Below the pieces are notes generated by a model. That model saw only the letters and a program-made list of their open reading frames with translations. It did not search any database and was not told the origin of the DNA. A program made the translations under genes and the position numbers. A stretch of DNA of 49,785 nucleotides, taken from the NCBI GenBank assembly GCA_040217755.1, contig JBEHWJ010000007.1:1-49785 (forward strand). The letters are read 5' to 3'. This document shows positions 1-8,790 of this stretch, piece after piece; position 1 is the stretch's first letter, and every line of letters starts with the position of its first letter. The DNA is from PHAA01 sp040217755. Lineage in GTDB: Bacteria; Bacillota; Syntrophomonadia; Syntrophomonadales; Syntrophomonadaceae.

Positions 1-4
1 CCAA

Positions 5-1024
5 ATGCGGTATAGAATGCCGGCCGAATGGACGCCCCACCAGCGCAGTTTTATCGCTTGGCCGGTACAGGCTACCATGTGCTACCCGCAGGATTATGAG
101 CGGGTATGCCGGGGCTTCGCATCCATTATCGAGGCGGTGGCTGAATTCGAGCCGGTTACGGTGGTGGTCCGGCTGGTGGACCTGGATACCGCCAGCGGTT
201 ATGTGGGCGGGGACCGGGTGGAATTCCTGGTGGCCGATCACGATGATGCCTGGCTGCGGGACAATGGCCCCACCTTCATAGTCGACGACCGCGGCACGAT
301 AGCCGGTATCAACTGGCTATTCAATGCCTGGGGAAAAAAATACCCGGCCTGGGAGAAGGACGACCGCCTGGCAGCAGTCATCCTGGACGCCGTGAAAGTG
401 CCCCGCTTCGATGCCCCGCTGGTGATGGAAGGCGGTTCCATCCACGTGGACGGGGAGGGCACCATGCTGACCACCGAGGAGTGCCTGCTCAATCCCAACC
501 GCAATCCTCACCTCGACCGCGTCCGCATAGAAGAATACCTGGGCCTGTATCTGGGGATAGACAAGGTGATCTGGCTCAAGCGCGGCCTGAGCGGAGACGA
601 GACCGATGGCCACATCGACAACCTGGCCTGCTGGGCCGGTCCGGGCCGGGTTTTGCTGCAGGTATGCGATGATCCCGGCGATGACAATCATGCCATCACG
701 GTGGAGAGCCGCGAGATACTGCGGCAGGCCAGCGATGCCCGGGGCCGGGCCCTGGATATAATCGAGATCCCCCAGCCCCCGCCCCTCTACCACGAAGGCC
801 GGCGGTTAACCCTAAGCTACCTCAATTTCTACTTTGTCAACGGGGGGATAATCCTGCCGATCTTCGGCGGGGAGGCCCGTTCCGCCGATATCCAGGCGGG
901 GCAGATCTTCAGCCGCACCTTCCCGGGGCGGCGCATCCGCACCGTCGATGGCCTGGCCATCGTCAGGGAAGGCGGCAACGTCCATTGCATGACCCAGCAG
1001 ATGCCGGCCGGAGCGGGGGTTTAA
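5..1024 (+). CDS. aguA: Agmatine deiminase
   Basis: Hydrolyses agmatine to N-carbamoylputrescine and ammonia, the first step of the agmatine route to putrescine, in the cytoplasm. The 339 residues fit the peptidyl-arginine deiminase-like family (PF04371). Landmarks are the PAEW..IAWP opening, WLRDNGPTF at about 83-91, DGHIDN with the catalytic His near 203, and GGNVHC with the nucleophilic Cys near 328. Relatives usually carry a few more residues before the first Met, and only four bases precede this ATG, so the true start may lie outside the window. aguB follows 198 bp downstream on the same strand, which favours agmatine over peptidyl-arginine as substrate. The spacer between them holds no clear gene or terminator. 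Confidence 0.93.
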   Translation: MRYRMPAEWTPHQRSFIAWPVQATMCYPQDYERVCRGFASIIEAVAEFEPVTVVVRLVDLDTASGYVGGDRVEFLVADHDDAWLRDNGPTFIVDDRGTIAGINWLFNAWGKKYPAWEKDDRLAAVILDAVKVPRFDAPLVMEGGSIHVDGEGTMLTTEECLLNPNRNPHLDRVRIEEYLGLYLGIDKVIWLKRGLSGDETDGHIDNLACWAGPGRVLLQVCDDPGDDNHAITVESREILRQASDARGRALDIIEIPQPPPLYHEGRRLTLSYLNFYFVNGGIILPIFGGEARSADIQAGQIFSRTFPGRRIRTVDGLAIVREGGNVHCMTQQMPAGAGV

Positions 1025-1225
1025 AGAGACTATCCTGGTTGCGCAGCCATATTTAGCACAGGACCGGTGAGGGAAAGATGCCGGCCGGACAGGAACCGGG
1101 TGGTAAAGGGATACCTCCGTCTGCGCAAGGCCGGCGATGATCAAGGCAGATCACTGGATTTGATTAAAGAAAAACACAAAGGGCAATCACACTTCTATAT
1201 TGTGAAATGAGATGAGGGAGTAATG

Positions 1226-2098
1226 ATGAGGCAGGTAACGGTGGCGGCGGTGCAAATGAGCTGTTCCCCCGATCCGGCACAAAATATCGCTGCAGCGGAG
1301 AGGCTGGTCAAGAGTGCCGCCCGTGAGGGGGCCCAGGTGGTGGTGCTGCCGGAGTTGTTCGAGACCAGATATTTCTGCCAGAAGGAGAAACCCGAGTACT
1401 ACCTCTGGGCTTCCCCCCTGGAGACCAACCCGGCCGTACAGCGGTTTCGGGAGGTGACCGGGGAGCTGGGGATTGTAATGCCGGTCAGCTTTTTTGAAAA
1501 GAAGAACTATGCCCGTTATAATTCGGTGGCGGTCATCGATGCGGGGGAAGTGCTGGGGGTATATCGCAAGAGCCATATACCAGCCGGACCTGGCTACCAG
1601 GAAAAATTCTACTTTAATCCCGGGGACACCGGTTTCCGGGTCTGGGATACCCGCCATGGACGGATCGGGGTAGGCATCTGTTGGGACCAATGGTACCCGG
1701 AGGCGGCCCGCTGCATGACCCTGATGGGGGCAGAACTGCTGCTCTACCCCACCGCCATCGGCTCCGAACCGCAGGAACCGTCGGTAGACTCCCGGGATCA
1801 CTGGCAGATCTGCATGCGGGGCCACGCGGCCGCCAACCTTGTACCAGTCCTGGCCGCCAACCGGGTGGGCCGGGAGAGTGATGATGATTCAGTCGTCACC
1901 TTCTACGGCTCTTCCTTCATCACCGGGCCGACCGGGGATTTACGGGCGACAGCGGACCGGACGGAAGAGGCGGTTTTGACCGCCCGGTTCGACCTGGACC
2001 AATTGGAGCGGCAGCGCCTGGAGTGGGGGATATTCCGGGACCGCCGCCCCGAATTGTACCGTTTGCTGGTGACCAGCGATGGTGAACGGATGGTTTAA
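1226..2098 (+). CDS. aguB: N-carbamoylputrescine amidase
   Basis: Nitrilase-superfamily (CN hydrolase) enzyme that releases putrescine, CO2 and ammonia from N-carbamoylputrescine, completing the pathway begun by aguA upstream. The Glu-Lys-Cys catalytic triad is visible: Glu in LPELFET (about 43), Lys in YRKSHIP (about 115) and Cys in GICWDQW (about 152). The length of 290 residues is normal. Two ATGs stand back to back at 1223 and 1226. The GAGGGAG ribosome site ends at 1220, so the second ATG has the better spacing. The gene ends one base before the end of the convergent nitroreductase gene. The substrate is inferred from aguA next door; the fold alone would fit other amidases. Confidence 0.92.
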   Translation: MRQVTVAAVQMSCSPDPAQNIAAAERLVKSAAREGAQVVVLPELFETRYFCQKEKPEYYLWASPLETNPAVQRFREVTGELGIVMPVSFFEKKNYARYNSVAVIDAGEVLGVYRKSHIPAGPGYQEKFYFNPGDTGFRVWDTRHGRIGVGICWDQWYPEAARCMTLMGAELLLYPTAIGSEPQEPSVDSRDHWQICMRGHAAANLVPVLAANRVGRESDDDSVVTFYGSSFITGPTGDLRATADRTEEAVLTARFDLDQLERQRLEWGIFRDRRPELYRLLVTSDGERMV

Positions 2099-2099
2099 C

Positions 2100-2606
2100 C
2101 TAACGGTAGACCACGATCTCTTCCTGGCGTTTACGTATCTTGGTATGGTGACTGGGACGGGGATAACCCAGGGGGGTGAAGGCCACCGGCTCCCAGTCTG
2201 GTTCGAGGAGCAGGATTTCGCGGGCCGCCTCTGGATTGAAATTGGCCACCCAGCAGGTCCCCAGCCCCAGCACGGTAGCGCCCAGAACCATATGGTCCAT
2301 AACGATAGCGGCATCGACGTCGCTGTAAACCTTGCCATCCCCCCGAGTCCAGCATTTGGAAGGGATAGAGCATACCCCCAGGACATAAGGGGCTTCGACG
2401 AACCACTCCCGCCCGTATATTTTATGCAGGTCCTGCTCCCGCCCGGCAGTGCGTACTACGATCACCCGGAACTCCTGCCGGTTGTTGGCGGTGGGGGCCA
2501 ACCGGGCACATTCCAGGATGGCGTTCAGTTTCTCATCCTCCACCATGTGGGGCTGATAGGCGCGGCAAGAGTACCTCTTAAACATCAGCTCGAAAAAATC
2601 CTTCAT
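2100..2606 (-). CDS. Nitroreductase family protein
   Basis: FMN-dependent oxidoreductase of the nitroreductase superfamily, 168 residues, a short form of the family. The N-terminal RYSCRAYQ block and the ARLAPTANNRQ block, both flavin-binding signatures, are clear, as is a late GLGTCWVANF segment. I start it at the ATG at 2606 because a GGGGAGG site lies 9 bases upstream; a longer in-frame form from 2624 would place that site inside the gene. It runs in the same direction as the PLP enzyme upstream, with about 96 bp between them that hold an 8-bp-stem hairpin. The physiological electron acceptor cannot be read from the sequence. Confidence 0.88.
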   Translation of the reverse strand: MKDFFELMFKRYSCRAYQPHMVEDEKLNAILECARLAPTANNRQEFRVIVVRTAGREQDLHKIYGREWFVEAPYVLGVCSIPSKCWTRGDGKVYSDVDAAIVMDHMVLGATVLGLGTCWVANFNPEAAREILLLEPDWEPVAFTPLGYPRPSHHTKIRKRQEEIVVYR

Positions 2607-2630
2607 AGTTCTATACCTCCCCAAGATGAC

Positions 2631-2661
2631 GGCGCTCCCGTTTGAGCGGCCTCGGAGCGCC
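2631..2661 (-). promoter_or_regulatory. 5' leader hairpin before nitroreductase
   Basis: GGCGCTCC at 2631-2638 pairs perfectly with GGAGCGCC at 2654-2661 around a 15-base loop. It sits just upstream of the ribosome site of the nitroreductase gene and has no following T-run on either strand. It could be a leader stem or part of an mRNA-processing site between the two minus-strand genes. Confidence 0.4.
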
Positions 2662-2702
2662 GGTATATCTCTGCCCTATTGACTTCTAAGACGGGACCAA
2701 TC

Positions 2703-3842
2703 TCATAGATCAACCAGGGCTTGTTCCAGGTCGGACCGCAGGTCGGCGTATTCTTCCAGACCCACCGAAAAGCGCACCAGGCGGCGGTCCAGGGTTAGTT
2801 GGCGGCGCATCTCTTCCGGCAGCGAGGCGTGCGACATGAGGACCGGCAAGGATACGATGCTCTCCACCGCGCCCAGGCTGGAGGCGATCACCGGCAGCCG
2901 CAGGCGGTTGACGAACCGACGGGCTTTATCCGGGTCAGGTAGCCGGAAACTGATCATGGCCCCCGGCCCCTCCGCCTGGCGGAAATGGATCTCCCGCCCG
3001 GCATGGCCAGGCAAGCCGGGGTAGCAGACTTCACTTATTTCAGGTCGGCCGCACAGCCACTGGGCTAGCAGCCCCGCGGTCTGCTGCTGTTGTTCGATAC
3101 GCACCTTCAGAGTTTTTATACCCCGGGCAATGATCCAGCTGTCCTGGGGTCCCAGCACCGCCCCCAGCATCACCTGCAGGAGGCTGAATTCCCGGGCCAG
3201 TTTCGGGTCATCGGTGACCACCAGCCCCGCCAGACAGTCACTGTGACCACCCAGGTACTTGGTGGCGCTGTGGATCACGACATCGATCCCGGCTTCCAGG
3301 GGGCGCTGCAGGTATGGGGTCATGAAAGTATTGTCGGCCATGGTGATCAACCCGTGTTCCCGGGCCAGGGCCACCACCGCCCGCATATCGGTTATCTTCA
3401 TCAGGGGATTGGATGGGGTCTCGATGAATATAGCCCGGGTATGAGAATTTATCTTCTCCCGGATGGCATCGGGGTCGGTGGTATCGGCGAAATCTACCTG
3501 GATGCCGTAGCGGGGCAGCAGCCGATGGGCCAAACCGAAGGTACCCCCATAGACATCGCGGGAGACTATGACGTGATCGCCGTTGCCGAACTGCATAAAG
3601 GCTGCCGCTATGGCGGCCATCCCCGATGCGAAGGCGAACCCGTGCCGGCCTCCCTCCAGGGCTGCGATGGATTTCTCCAGGGCGGCCCGGGTAGGGTTGC
3701 CCAGGCGCGAATATTGCCATTCTCCCGGGGTATAGACATCCGGCTGGGTGAATATCACGTTTTGGTATATAGGGGTACTGATCGCCCCGGTATAGGGGTC
3801 TCCTTCACTACCGGTATGTATCAAACGGGTCCCTTTTTCCAT
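2703..3842 (-). CDS. Cystathionine gamma-synthase/lyase family PLP enzyme
   Basis: Fold-type I PLP enzyme of the Cys/Met metabolism family (PF01053), 379 residues, normal length. YSRLGNPT (44-51) and the SATKYLGGH block with the PLP-binding Lys near 195 are present. Members make cystathionine from O-acyl-homoserine and cysteine, split cystathionine, or split methionine; sequence reading alone does not decide between these. cysK lies 1.1 kb away on the opposite strand, which fits a role in sulfur amino acid interconversion. The ATG at 3842 follows a GGGTTGAG ribosome site. Divergent from larE, with a 305-bp spacer between them that holds regulatory structure. Confidence 0.88.
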   Translation of the reverse strand: MEKGTRLIHTGSEGDPYTGAISTPIYQNVIFTQPDVYTPGEWQYSRLGNPTRAALEKSIAALEGGRHGFAFASGMAAIAAAFMQFGNGDHVIVSRDVYGGTFGLAHRLLPRYGIQVDFADTTDPDAIREKINSHTRAIFIETPSNPLMKITDMRAVVALAREHGLITMADNTFMTPYLQRPLEAGIDVVIHSATKYLGGHSDCLAGLVVTDDPKLAREFSLLQVMLGAVLGPQDSWIIARGIKTLKVRIEQQQQTAGLLAQWLCGRPEISEVCYPGLPGHAGREIHFRQAEGPGAMISFRLPDPDKARRFVNRLRLPVIASSLGAVESIVSLPVLMSHASLPEEMRRQLTLDRRLVRFSVGLEEYADLRSDLEQALVDL

Positions 3843-3858
3843 AATCTCAACCCTTTTT

Positions 3859-3885
3859 GTTATAATTCAAGCCAGGTGGTGTCAA
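3859..3885 (-). promoter_or_regulatory. Possible promoter of the PLP enzyme gene
   Basis: On the minus strand TTGACA (3880-3885) is followed after 15 bases by TATAAC (3859-3864), close to the start codon of the cystathionine gamma-synthase/lyase family gene. The -35 box is perfect, but the spacer is two bases short of ideal and the leader would be only about 10 bases, so this is tentative. Confidence 0.3.
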
Positions 3886-3945
3886 GCTGGCCTGCATTTG
3901 GCAGGAGGTCGGGCGTGCCTTAGCGTATATTATTACTGTAACACT

Positions 3946-4027
3946 CTCCGGGCGTAAAAGCATGCCTTTGGCCCGGAGGCCATGTGCCGGCCACGCCGAT
4001 AGTTCCCCAAAAGCCCTTAACCGTGGC
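3946..4027 (+). promoter_or_regulatory. Structured element between the PLP enzyme gene and larE
   Basis: CTCCGGGC (3946-3953) pairs perfectly with GCCCGGAG (3971-3978), and inside it AAAG (3957-3960) pairs with CTTT (3966-3969), giving a long two-part hairpin. A second inverted pair, GGCCACG near 3989-3995 with CGTGGCC near 4021-4027, follows. No T-run follows either, and no terminator is expected between divergent genes, so a cis-acting leader RNA of larE or a protein-binding region is more likely. I could not match it to a riboswitch class from memory. The rest of the 3843-4147 spacer shows no gene. Confidence 0.4.
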
Positions 4028-4147
4028 CTCCCGAAGTAAACCTCCGAAAACAGAAAACTGATATCGATGGAAGCTGGGCCTGAGCCGGGCTCAATCAGGG
4101 TAACCCCGGGGAAAATAAAATAATAAGGGTTATAGGACAGAGTCAGT

Positions 4148-4954
4148 ATGGAGGATAAATATAGAAAATTACAAAGCCGGTTGCGCTCCCTGGAGGGGAT
4201 AGCGGTCGCTTATTCGGGCGGGGTGGACAGTACCTTCCTGTTGCAGGTCGCTTCTGATCTATTAGCTGACCGCGCCCTGGCGGTGACGGTCGTCTCTCCG
4301 GCCTTACCAGCCGGGGAGATGGAGGCGGTCGTTGAGTTTACCCGCGGCCGGAGGATAGGGCATCAGGTCATCGAACTCGATCAGTTCGCGGTCGAGGGCT
4401 TCGCCGATAACCGGGTGGACCGCTGTTATCTCTGCAAACGGGCTTACTATCCCCGCATCCTGGCCCTGGCCCGGGAACGGGGTATCGCCACCGTGGCGGA
4501 CGGCTCCAACGCCGATGATGAGGCGGATTTCCGCCCCGGTATGCGCGCTTTGAAGGAATTGGGCGTCATCAGTCCCCTGCAGGAAGCCGGCCTCACCAAG
4601 GCTGAGATACGGGAATTATCCCGGGCCATGAAATTACCGACCTGGGACAAACCGGATGAGGCCTGCCTGGCTACCCGCATCCCATATGGGGAGCAGATCA
4701 CCCGGTCCAAACTGAAGAGAGTGGATAGAGCCGAGCAATTTCTCCGGGGACTAGGGTTTCGGCAGGTCAGGGTGCGCTGCCACGGGGAAATGGCCCGGAT
4801 CGAAATCGACCCGGAAGAACGGGCTCGCTTCGATAAGCGGCTCATGGATAAGGTGCATGATGGCCTGCGGACTCTCGGATTCACCTATGTCACCCTGGAT
4901 TTAAAAGGCTACCGTACCGGCAGTCTGAATGAAAACCTGGAGCGTTACACATAA
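4148..4954 (+). CDS. larE: ATP-dependent sacrificial sulfur transferase LarE
   Basis: PP-loop ATPase of the LarE family, 268 residues. In lactate racemase maturation LarE gives up a cysteine sulfur to make the nickel-pincer nucleotide cofactor. The PP-loop SGGVDST is at 23-29, and the PDEACLATRIPYG block carries Cys173, matching the sacrificial cysteine of the Lactobacillus enzyme. A CYLC pair near 93-96 is an extra feature. No larA, larB or larC is in the window, so the cofactor pathway is incomplete here. The ribosome site before the ATG is weak. cysK follows 22 bp later, which suggests co-transcription and a cysteine supply link. Confidence 0.85.
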   Translation: MEDKYRKLQSRLRSLEGIAVAYSGGVDSTFLLQVASDLLADRALAVTVVSPALPAGEMEAVVEFTRGRRIGHQVIELDQFAVEGFADNRVDRCYLCKRAYYPRILALARERGIATVADGSNADDEADFRPGMRALKELGVISPLQEAGLTKAEIRELSRAMKLPTWDKPDEACLATRIPYGEQITRSKLKRVDRAEQFLRGLGFRQVRVRCHGEMARIEIDPEERARFDKRLMDKVHDGLRTLGFTYVTLDLKGYRTGSLNENLERYT

Positions 4955-4976
4955 GATCGAAATGGAGGCGGATAAA

Positions 4977-5903
4977 ATGACCAGAATAGCTCGAAGTCTG
5001 ACCGAATTGATAGGCAATACCCCCCTGCTGGAGATAGGCAATTATTGCCGGGTCAATCAGCTGCAAGCTCGGCTGGTGGCCAAGCTGGAGTATTTCAACC
5101 CTGCCGGCAGCGTCAAAGATCGCCTGGGCCTGGCCCTCATCCTGGATGCGGAGGCCCGGGGCCTTCTAGGGCCGAAAACGGTGATTGTGGAGCCCACCAG
5201 CGGCAATACCGGTATCGGCCTGGCCCTGGTGGCGGCGGCCCGCGGATACCGGCTGATGATAACCATGCCCGACAGCATGAGCCCGGAAAGGATCAAGATC
5301 CTGCAGGCACTGGGGGCCGAGGTGGTACTGACCCCGGGGGCCCAGGGCATGGCCGGAGCCATTGCTAAGGCCGGGGAAATGGCCAGCCAGCCTGGCTATT
5401 ATATGCCCCAGCAGTTTAACAATCCCGCCAACCCTGATGTGCACCGCCGCACCACCGGCCCTGAGATATGGGCCGATACCGGGGGCGCGATAGACATGTT
5501 CGTGGCCGGGGTAGGCTCCGGGGGCACTATAACCGGGGTGGGTGAGTACCTGAAGTCTCAGAATCCAGCGGTGAGAATCATTGCGGTGGAACCGGCCGGT
5601 TCACCGGTTTTATCCGGAGGCCGTCCCGGACCCCACCAACTGCAGGGCATCGGGGCTGGATTTGTCCCCGGCGTCTTCAACCGGGAAGCGGTCGATGAGA
5701 TAATCCCGGTCAGCGATGAGGATGCCCTTCAGACCGCCCGGGCCCTGGCCCGGCTGGAAGGACTGCTGGTGGGCATATCGGCAGGAGCGGCTGCCTATGC
5801 GGCCGCCCAGGCGGCCCGGCGGCCGGAAAATAAAGGCAAACTGATAGTGGTGCTGCTGCCGGACAGCGCCGAGCGCTATCTATCTACGGAACTTTTCCGG
5901 TAG
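4977..5903 (+). CDS. cysK: Cysteine synthase A
   Basis: O-acetylserine sulfhydrylase, making cysteine from O-acetylserine and sulfide with PLP. At 308 residues the length is typical. The PLP lysine is Lys47 in NPAGSVKDR, the TSGNTGIGLA phosphate-side loop follows near 75, and GSGGTITGVGEYLK near 178 is the cofactor-binding glycine loop. I start it at the ATG at 4977, which has a GGAGGCG site nine bases upstream; an earlier in-frame start at 4929 would overlap larE. Together with larE this forms a probable two-gene operon concerned with cysteine sulfur. Confidence 0.95.
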   Translation: MTRIARSLTELIGNTPLLEIGNYCRVNQLQARLVAKLEYFNPAGSVKDRLGLALILDAEARGLLGPKTVIVEPTSGNTGIGLALVAAARGYRLMITMPDSMSPERIKILQALGAEVVLTPGAQGMAGAIAKAGEMASQPGYYMPQQFNNPANPDVHRRTTGPEIWADTGGAIDMFVAGVGSGGTITGVGEYLKSQNPAVRIIAVEPAGSPVLSGGRPGPHQLQGIGAGFVPGVFNREAVDEIIPVSDEDALQTARALARLEGLLVGISAGAAAYAAAQAARRPENKGKLIVVLLPDSAERYLSTELFR

Positions 5904-6045
5904 GCCGGCAAAGAAGGCCAGTTAGGTGTTTACAGAGGCCAGGGCCGTAGCCTTGATCCGGCCCGCCCTGAAATGGATTAAAGAACTGCACCGCTTGGTG
6001 TAGAATGAAAAAGTGCGGAACAATTTTTGGAGGTGCTAAAGAGAT

Positions 6046-8379
6046 TTGCGCTTGATCAACAGTGGAGTCTATTTTATCAATGGTGAGGCTTTGGTCCAGG
6101 TCGGTGAGCAGGGCCGGGTAGAAACCCTGGCCAGCAGCGGCAAGACCAGCCGGCCTTGGTTTGACGGCAGTATCCTGCAGCCGGAGCGGGACCGCCAGAA
6201 CACCATCGCTTATCAGATCCTGACCAAACACAACACCGGCAACGACCCGGAACAACTACGGATCCGTTTCGATGCCCTGGCTTCCCATGATATAACCTAC
6301 GTAGGCATCGTGCAAACTGCCCGGGCCAGCGGGCTGCAGGAATTCCCCCTGCCCTATGTGATGACCAATTGCCACAACAGCCTGTGCGCGGTGGGGGGGA
6401 CCATCAACGAGGATGACCATCTCTTCGGTCTGTCGGCAGCCCGGAAATACGGGGGGATCTATGTCCCGGCCCACCTGGCGGTCATCCACCAATATATGCG
6501 GGAGATGATGGCGGCCTGCGGCAGTATGATCCTGGGTTCAGACAGCCATACCCGCTATGGTGCCCTGGGCACTATGGCCATCGGTGAGGGCGGCCCGGAA
6601 CTGGTCAAGCAGCTGCTGAACAAGACCTATGATATCGATTATCCGGAGATCATCGCCGTCTATCTGGAAGGCCGGCCTCAGCCGGGGGTGGGTCCCCAGG
6701 ACGTGGCCCTGGCTCTCATCGGGGCGGTGTTCAAGAATAATTTCGTCAATAATAAAGTGCTGGAGTTTATCGGGCCTGGCATCGAAAACCTGTCGGCCGA
6801 CTACCGCAACGGTATCGACGTCATGACCACCGAGACCACCTGTCTAAGTTCGATTTGGTGCACAGACCGTACAGTACAAGAGTATTACCGTATTCACGGG
6901 CGACCCGAGGCTTATGCCCAGCTACACCCTGGTCCGGCGGCCTATTACGACGGGGCGGTAATCATCGATCTGGAGCGGATAGAGCCGATGATAGCTTTGC
7001 CCTTCCATCCCAGCAACGTTTATACCATCGCCGAACTCAACCGCAATACCGGTGACATTTTGCGGACGGTGGAGATCGAAGGCCAGAAGCAGATGGACAA
7101 TCCCGACATCCGGTTCAGCCTTACCGATAAGATAGTCAACGGACGCCTGCGGGCCGACCAGGGTATAGTGGCAGGCTGCGCCGGGGGTACTTTCGAAAAC
7201 CTGAATCAAATTGCGGCTATGGTCGACAACCGTTCCATCGGTAACGGCGAGCTGGCCTTCAGCGTTTATCCAGCCAGCCAGCCCATATACCTGGAATTGA
7301 TCAGGAACGGCGCCGCCGCCCAGATGATGCTGGCGGGCATCACCATGAAGACCGCCTTCTGCGGTCCTTGTTTCGGAGCCGGAGACGTACCTGCCAACAA
7401 TGCCCTGAGCATCCGCCATACCACCCGCAACTTCCCCAACCGGGAGGGCTCCAAACCGGGCGAGGGCCAGATCTCTTCGGTGGCCCTTATGGATGCCCGC
7501 TCCATCACCGCCACTGTCCTCAACGGGGGACTGCTGACTCCGGCTACCGATATGGAATTCGCGGCCGCCCCAAGCGTTTACAGTTTTAACCTGGAGGTCT
7601 ATGATAACCGGGTATACAACGGCTATCGGCAGCCGGCCCGGCAGGATGAACTCCGATTTGGCCCCAATATCGCCGACTGGCCGCCAATGGTGTCCTTGCC
7701 CCGCAATTTACTGTTGAAGATGGCCGCGGTCATCACCGACCCGGTCACCACCACCGACGAACTGATCCCTTCCGGGGAGATTTCTTCATTCCGGTCCAAT
7801 CCCTTGAAACTGGCGGAATTCACCCTCTCCCGCAAGGACCCCGACTATGTGGGCCGGGCCAAGGCCGTGGATGCCCTCGAACAGGAACGACGCCGGCTGA
7901 TCAAAACCACTGACGGGGAAATATCATCGAACCTGCAAGCCCTGGTGGAACCGCTGGTCAAACAAGGGGTGGGCAACGGCCCCCGGGAGATCTTGAACGA
8001 AACCGGCATCGGCAGCGTAGTCTATGCGGTTAAACCGGGTGATGGTTCGGCCCGGGAACAGGCCGCCTCGAGCCAGAAGGTGCTGGGCGGCTGGGCCAAT
8101 ATAGCAGTCAGTTACGCTACCAAACGCTATCGCAGCAACTTGATCAACTGGGGCATGCTGCCCTTTACCATCGCTGCCGGGGCAGAACCCTTCGCTGCCG
8201 GGGACCTTATCTTCATACCCGATATCCGGGACAAGCTGGCCCGGGGCGATGAGAGTTTCCCCGCCCGGGTCATGGGCCTCGGAGGGGTACGGGAGATCGA
8301 ACTCCGGTTGGAGAAACTATCCCCCGATGAGCGGGAAGTTATCCTCAAAGGCAGTCTGATCAACTATTACGCCAACTGA
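6046..8379 (+). CDS. Aconitase-superfamily hydratase (YbhJ-like)
   Basis: A 777-residue protein of the aconitase/3-isopropylmalate dehydratase superfamily. Three cysteines in the right places for a [4Fe-4S] cluster are present: Cys378 in GCAGGT and Cys439 and Cys442 in FCGPCFG. SDSHTRYGALGTMAIGEG near 165-182 is the usual aconitase active-site block, and the C-terminal swivel domain is present on the same chain. The overall order recalls the uncharacterised E. coli YbhJ type rather than AcnA or AcnB. The start is a TTG at 6046 with a GGAGGTG site 10 bases upstream. A terminator follows at once. The substrate is unknown; an aconitase role is possible but unproven. Confidence 0.85.
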   Translation: MRLINSGVYFINGEALVQVGEQGRVETLASSGKTSRPWFDGSILQPERDRQNTIAYQILTKHNTGNDPEQLRIRFDALASHDITYVGIVQTARASGLQEFPLPYVMTNCHNSLCAVGGTINEDDHLFGLSAARKYGGIYVPAHLAVIHQYMREMMAACGSMILGSDSHTRYGALGTMAIGEGGPELVKQLLNKTYDIDYPEIIAVYLEGRPQPGVGPQDVALALIGAVFKNNFVNNKVLEFIGPGIENLSADYRNGIDVMTTETTCLSSIWCTDRTVQEYYRIHGRPEAYAQLHPGPAAYYDGAVIIDLERIEPMIALPFHPSNVYTIAELNRNTGDILRTVEIEGQKQMDNPDIRFSLTDKIVNGRLRADQGIVAGCAGGTFENLNQIAAMVDNRSIGNGELAFSVYPASQPIYLELIRNGAAAQMMLAGITMKTAFCGPCFGAGDVPANNALSIRHTTRNFPNREGSKPGEGQISSVALMDARSITATVLNGGLLTPATDMEFAAAPSVYSFNLEVYDNRVYNGYRQPARQDELRFGPNIADWPPMVSLPRNLLLKMAAVITDPVTTTDELIPSGEISSFRSNPLKLAEFTLSRKDPDYVGRAKAVDALEQERRRLIKTTDGEISSNLQALVEPLVKQGVGNGPREILNETGIGSVVYAVKPGDGSAREQAASSQKVLGGWANIAVSYATKRYRSNLINWGMLPFTIAAGAEPFAAGDLIFIPDIRDKLARGDESFPARVMGLGGVREIELRLEKLSPDEREVILKGSLINYYAN

Positions 8380-8388
8380 TCGGCCGGC

Positions 8389-8425
8389 CGCCGGCCAGCT
8401 ATCCGGCGCCCGGCTGGCGGTTTTT
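8389..8425 (+). terminator. Intrinsic terminator of the hydratase gene
   Basis: A GC-rich inverted repeat with core GCCAGC (8394-8399) and GCTGGC (8413-8418), extended by CC/GG pairs around one bulged base, is followed by TTTTT at 8421-8425. It begins nine bases after the stop codon. Confidence 0.75.
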
Positions 8426-8790
8426 GCTTGAATCGATGAAGGATGGGTAAGATGCAATGACCCGGGTCAAACATGAAATATCCGGCCATGCGGCGTTTGA
8501 ATTGTTGAACTGCTATATCATCCGGACCCCCCTTGACCGGGTTAAAGAGGACTAGAGATTCAAGCGGCCAGAATCGTCGGGCGGTCGCTTCGGTTGGATA
8601 ACCTGAAACCTCCCAGGTATAGTACCAAGGTTCGATATCAGAGGATGGATGTGAAGCGCACCGGGTGATGAAGCGTCCCAACCTGGCAGGGAGACTGAAA
8701 GCGACTTCAAAACACAGGCGGAAAGCAGGCATACGGCGATTTCTGGATAGGGAATACTGAATATATAGAAGCGCGGAGGAGGTGAGGGCA
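8426..8790. other. Gene-free stretch before cca
   Basis: About 365 bases without a convincing gene. The only patterns I see are a 12-bp perfect palindrome TGACCCGGGTCA at 8458-8469 and the strong AGGAGGTGA ribosome site of cca at its end. Minus-strand open frames here lack ribosome sites and family resemblance. Confidence 0.5.

Noticed and set aside
1076..1138. 20-codon ORF between aguA and aguB
   Set aside because: Has a purine-rich stretch upstream, but is very short and shows no conservation I can judge. Not enough support.
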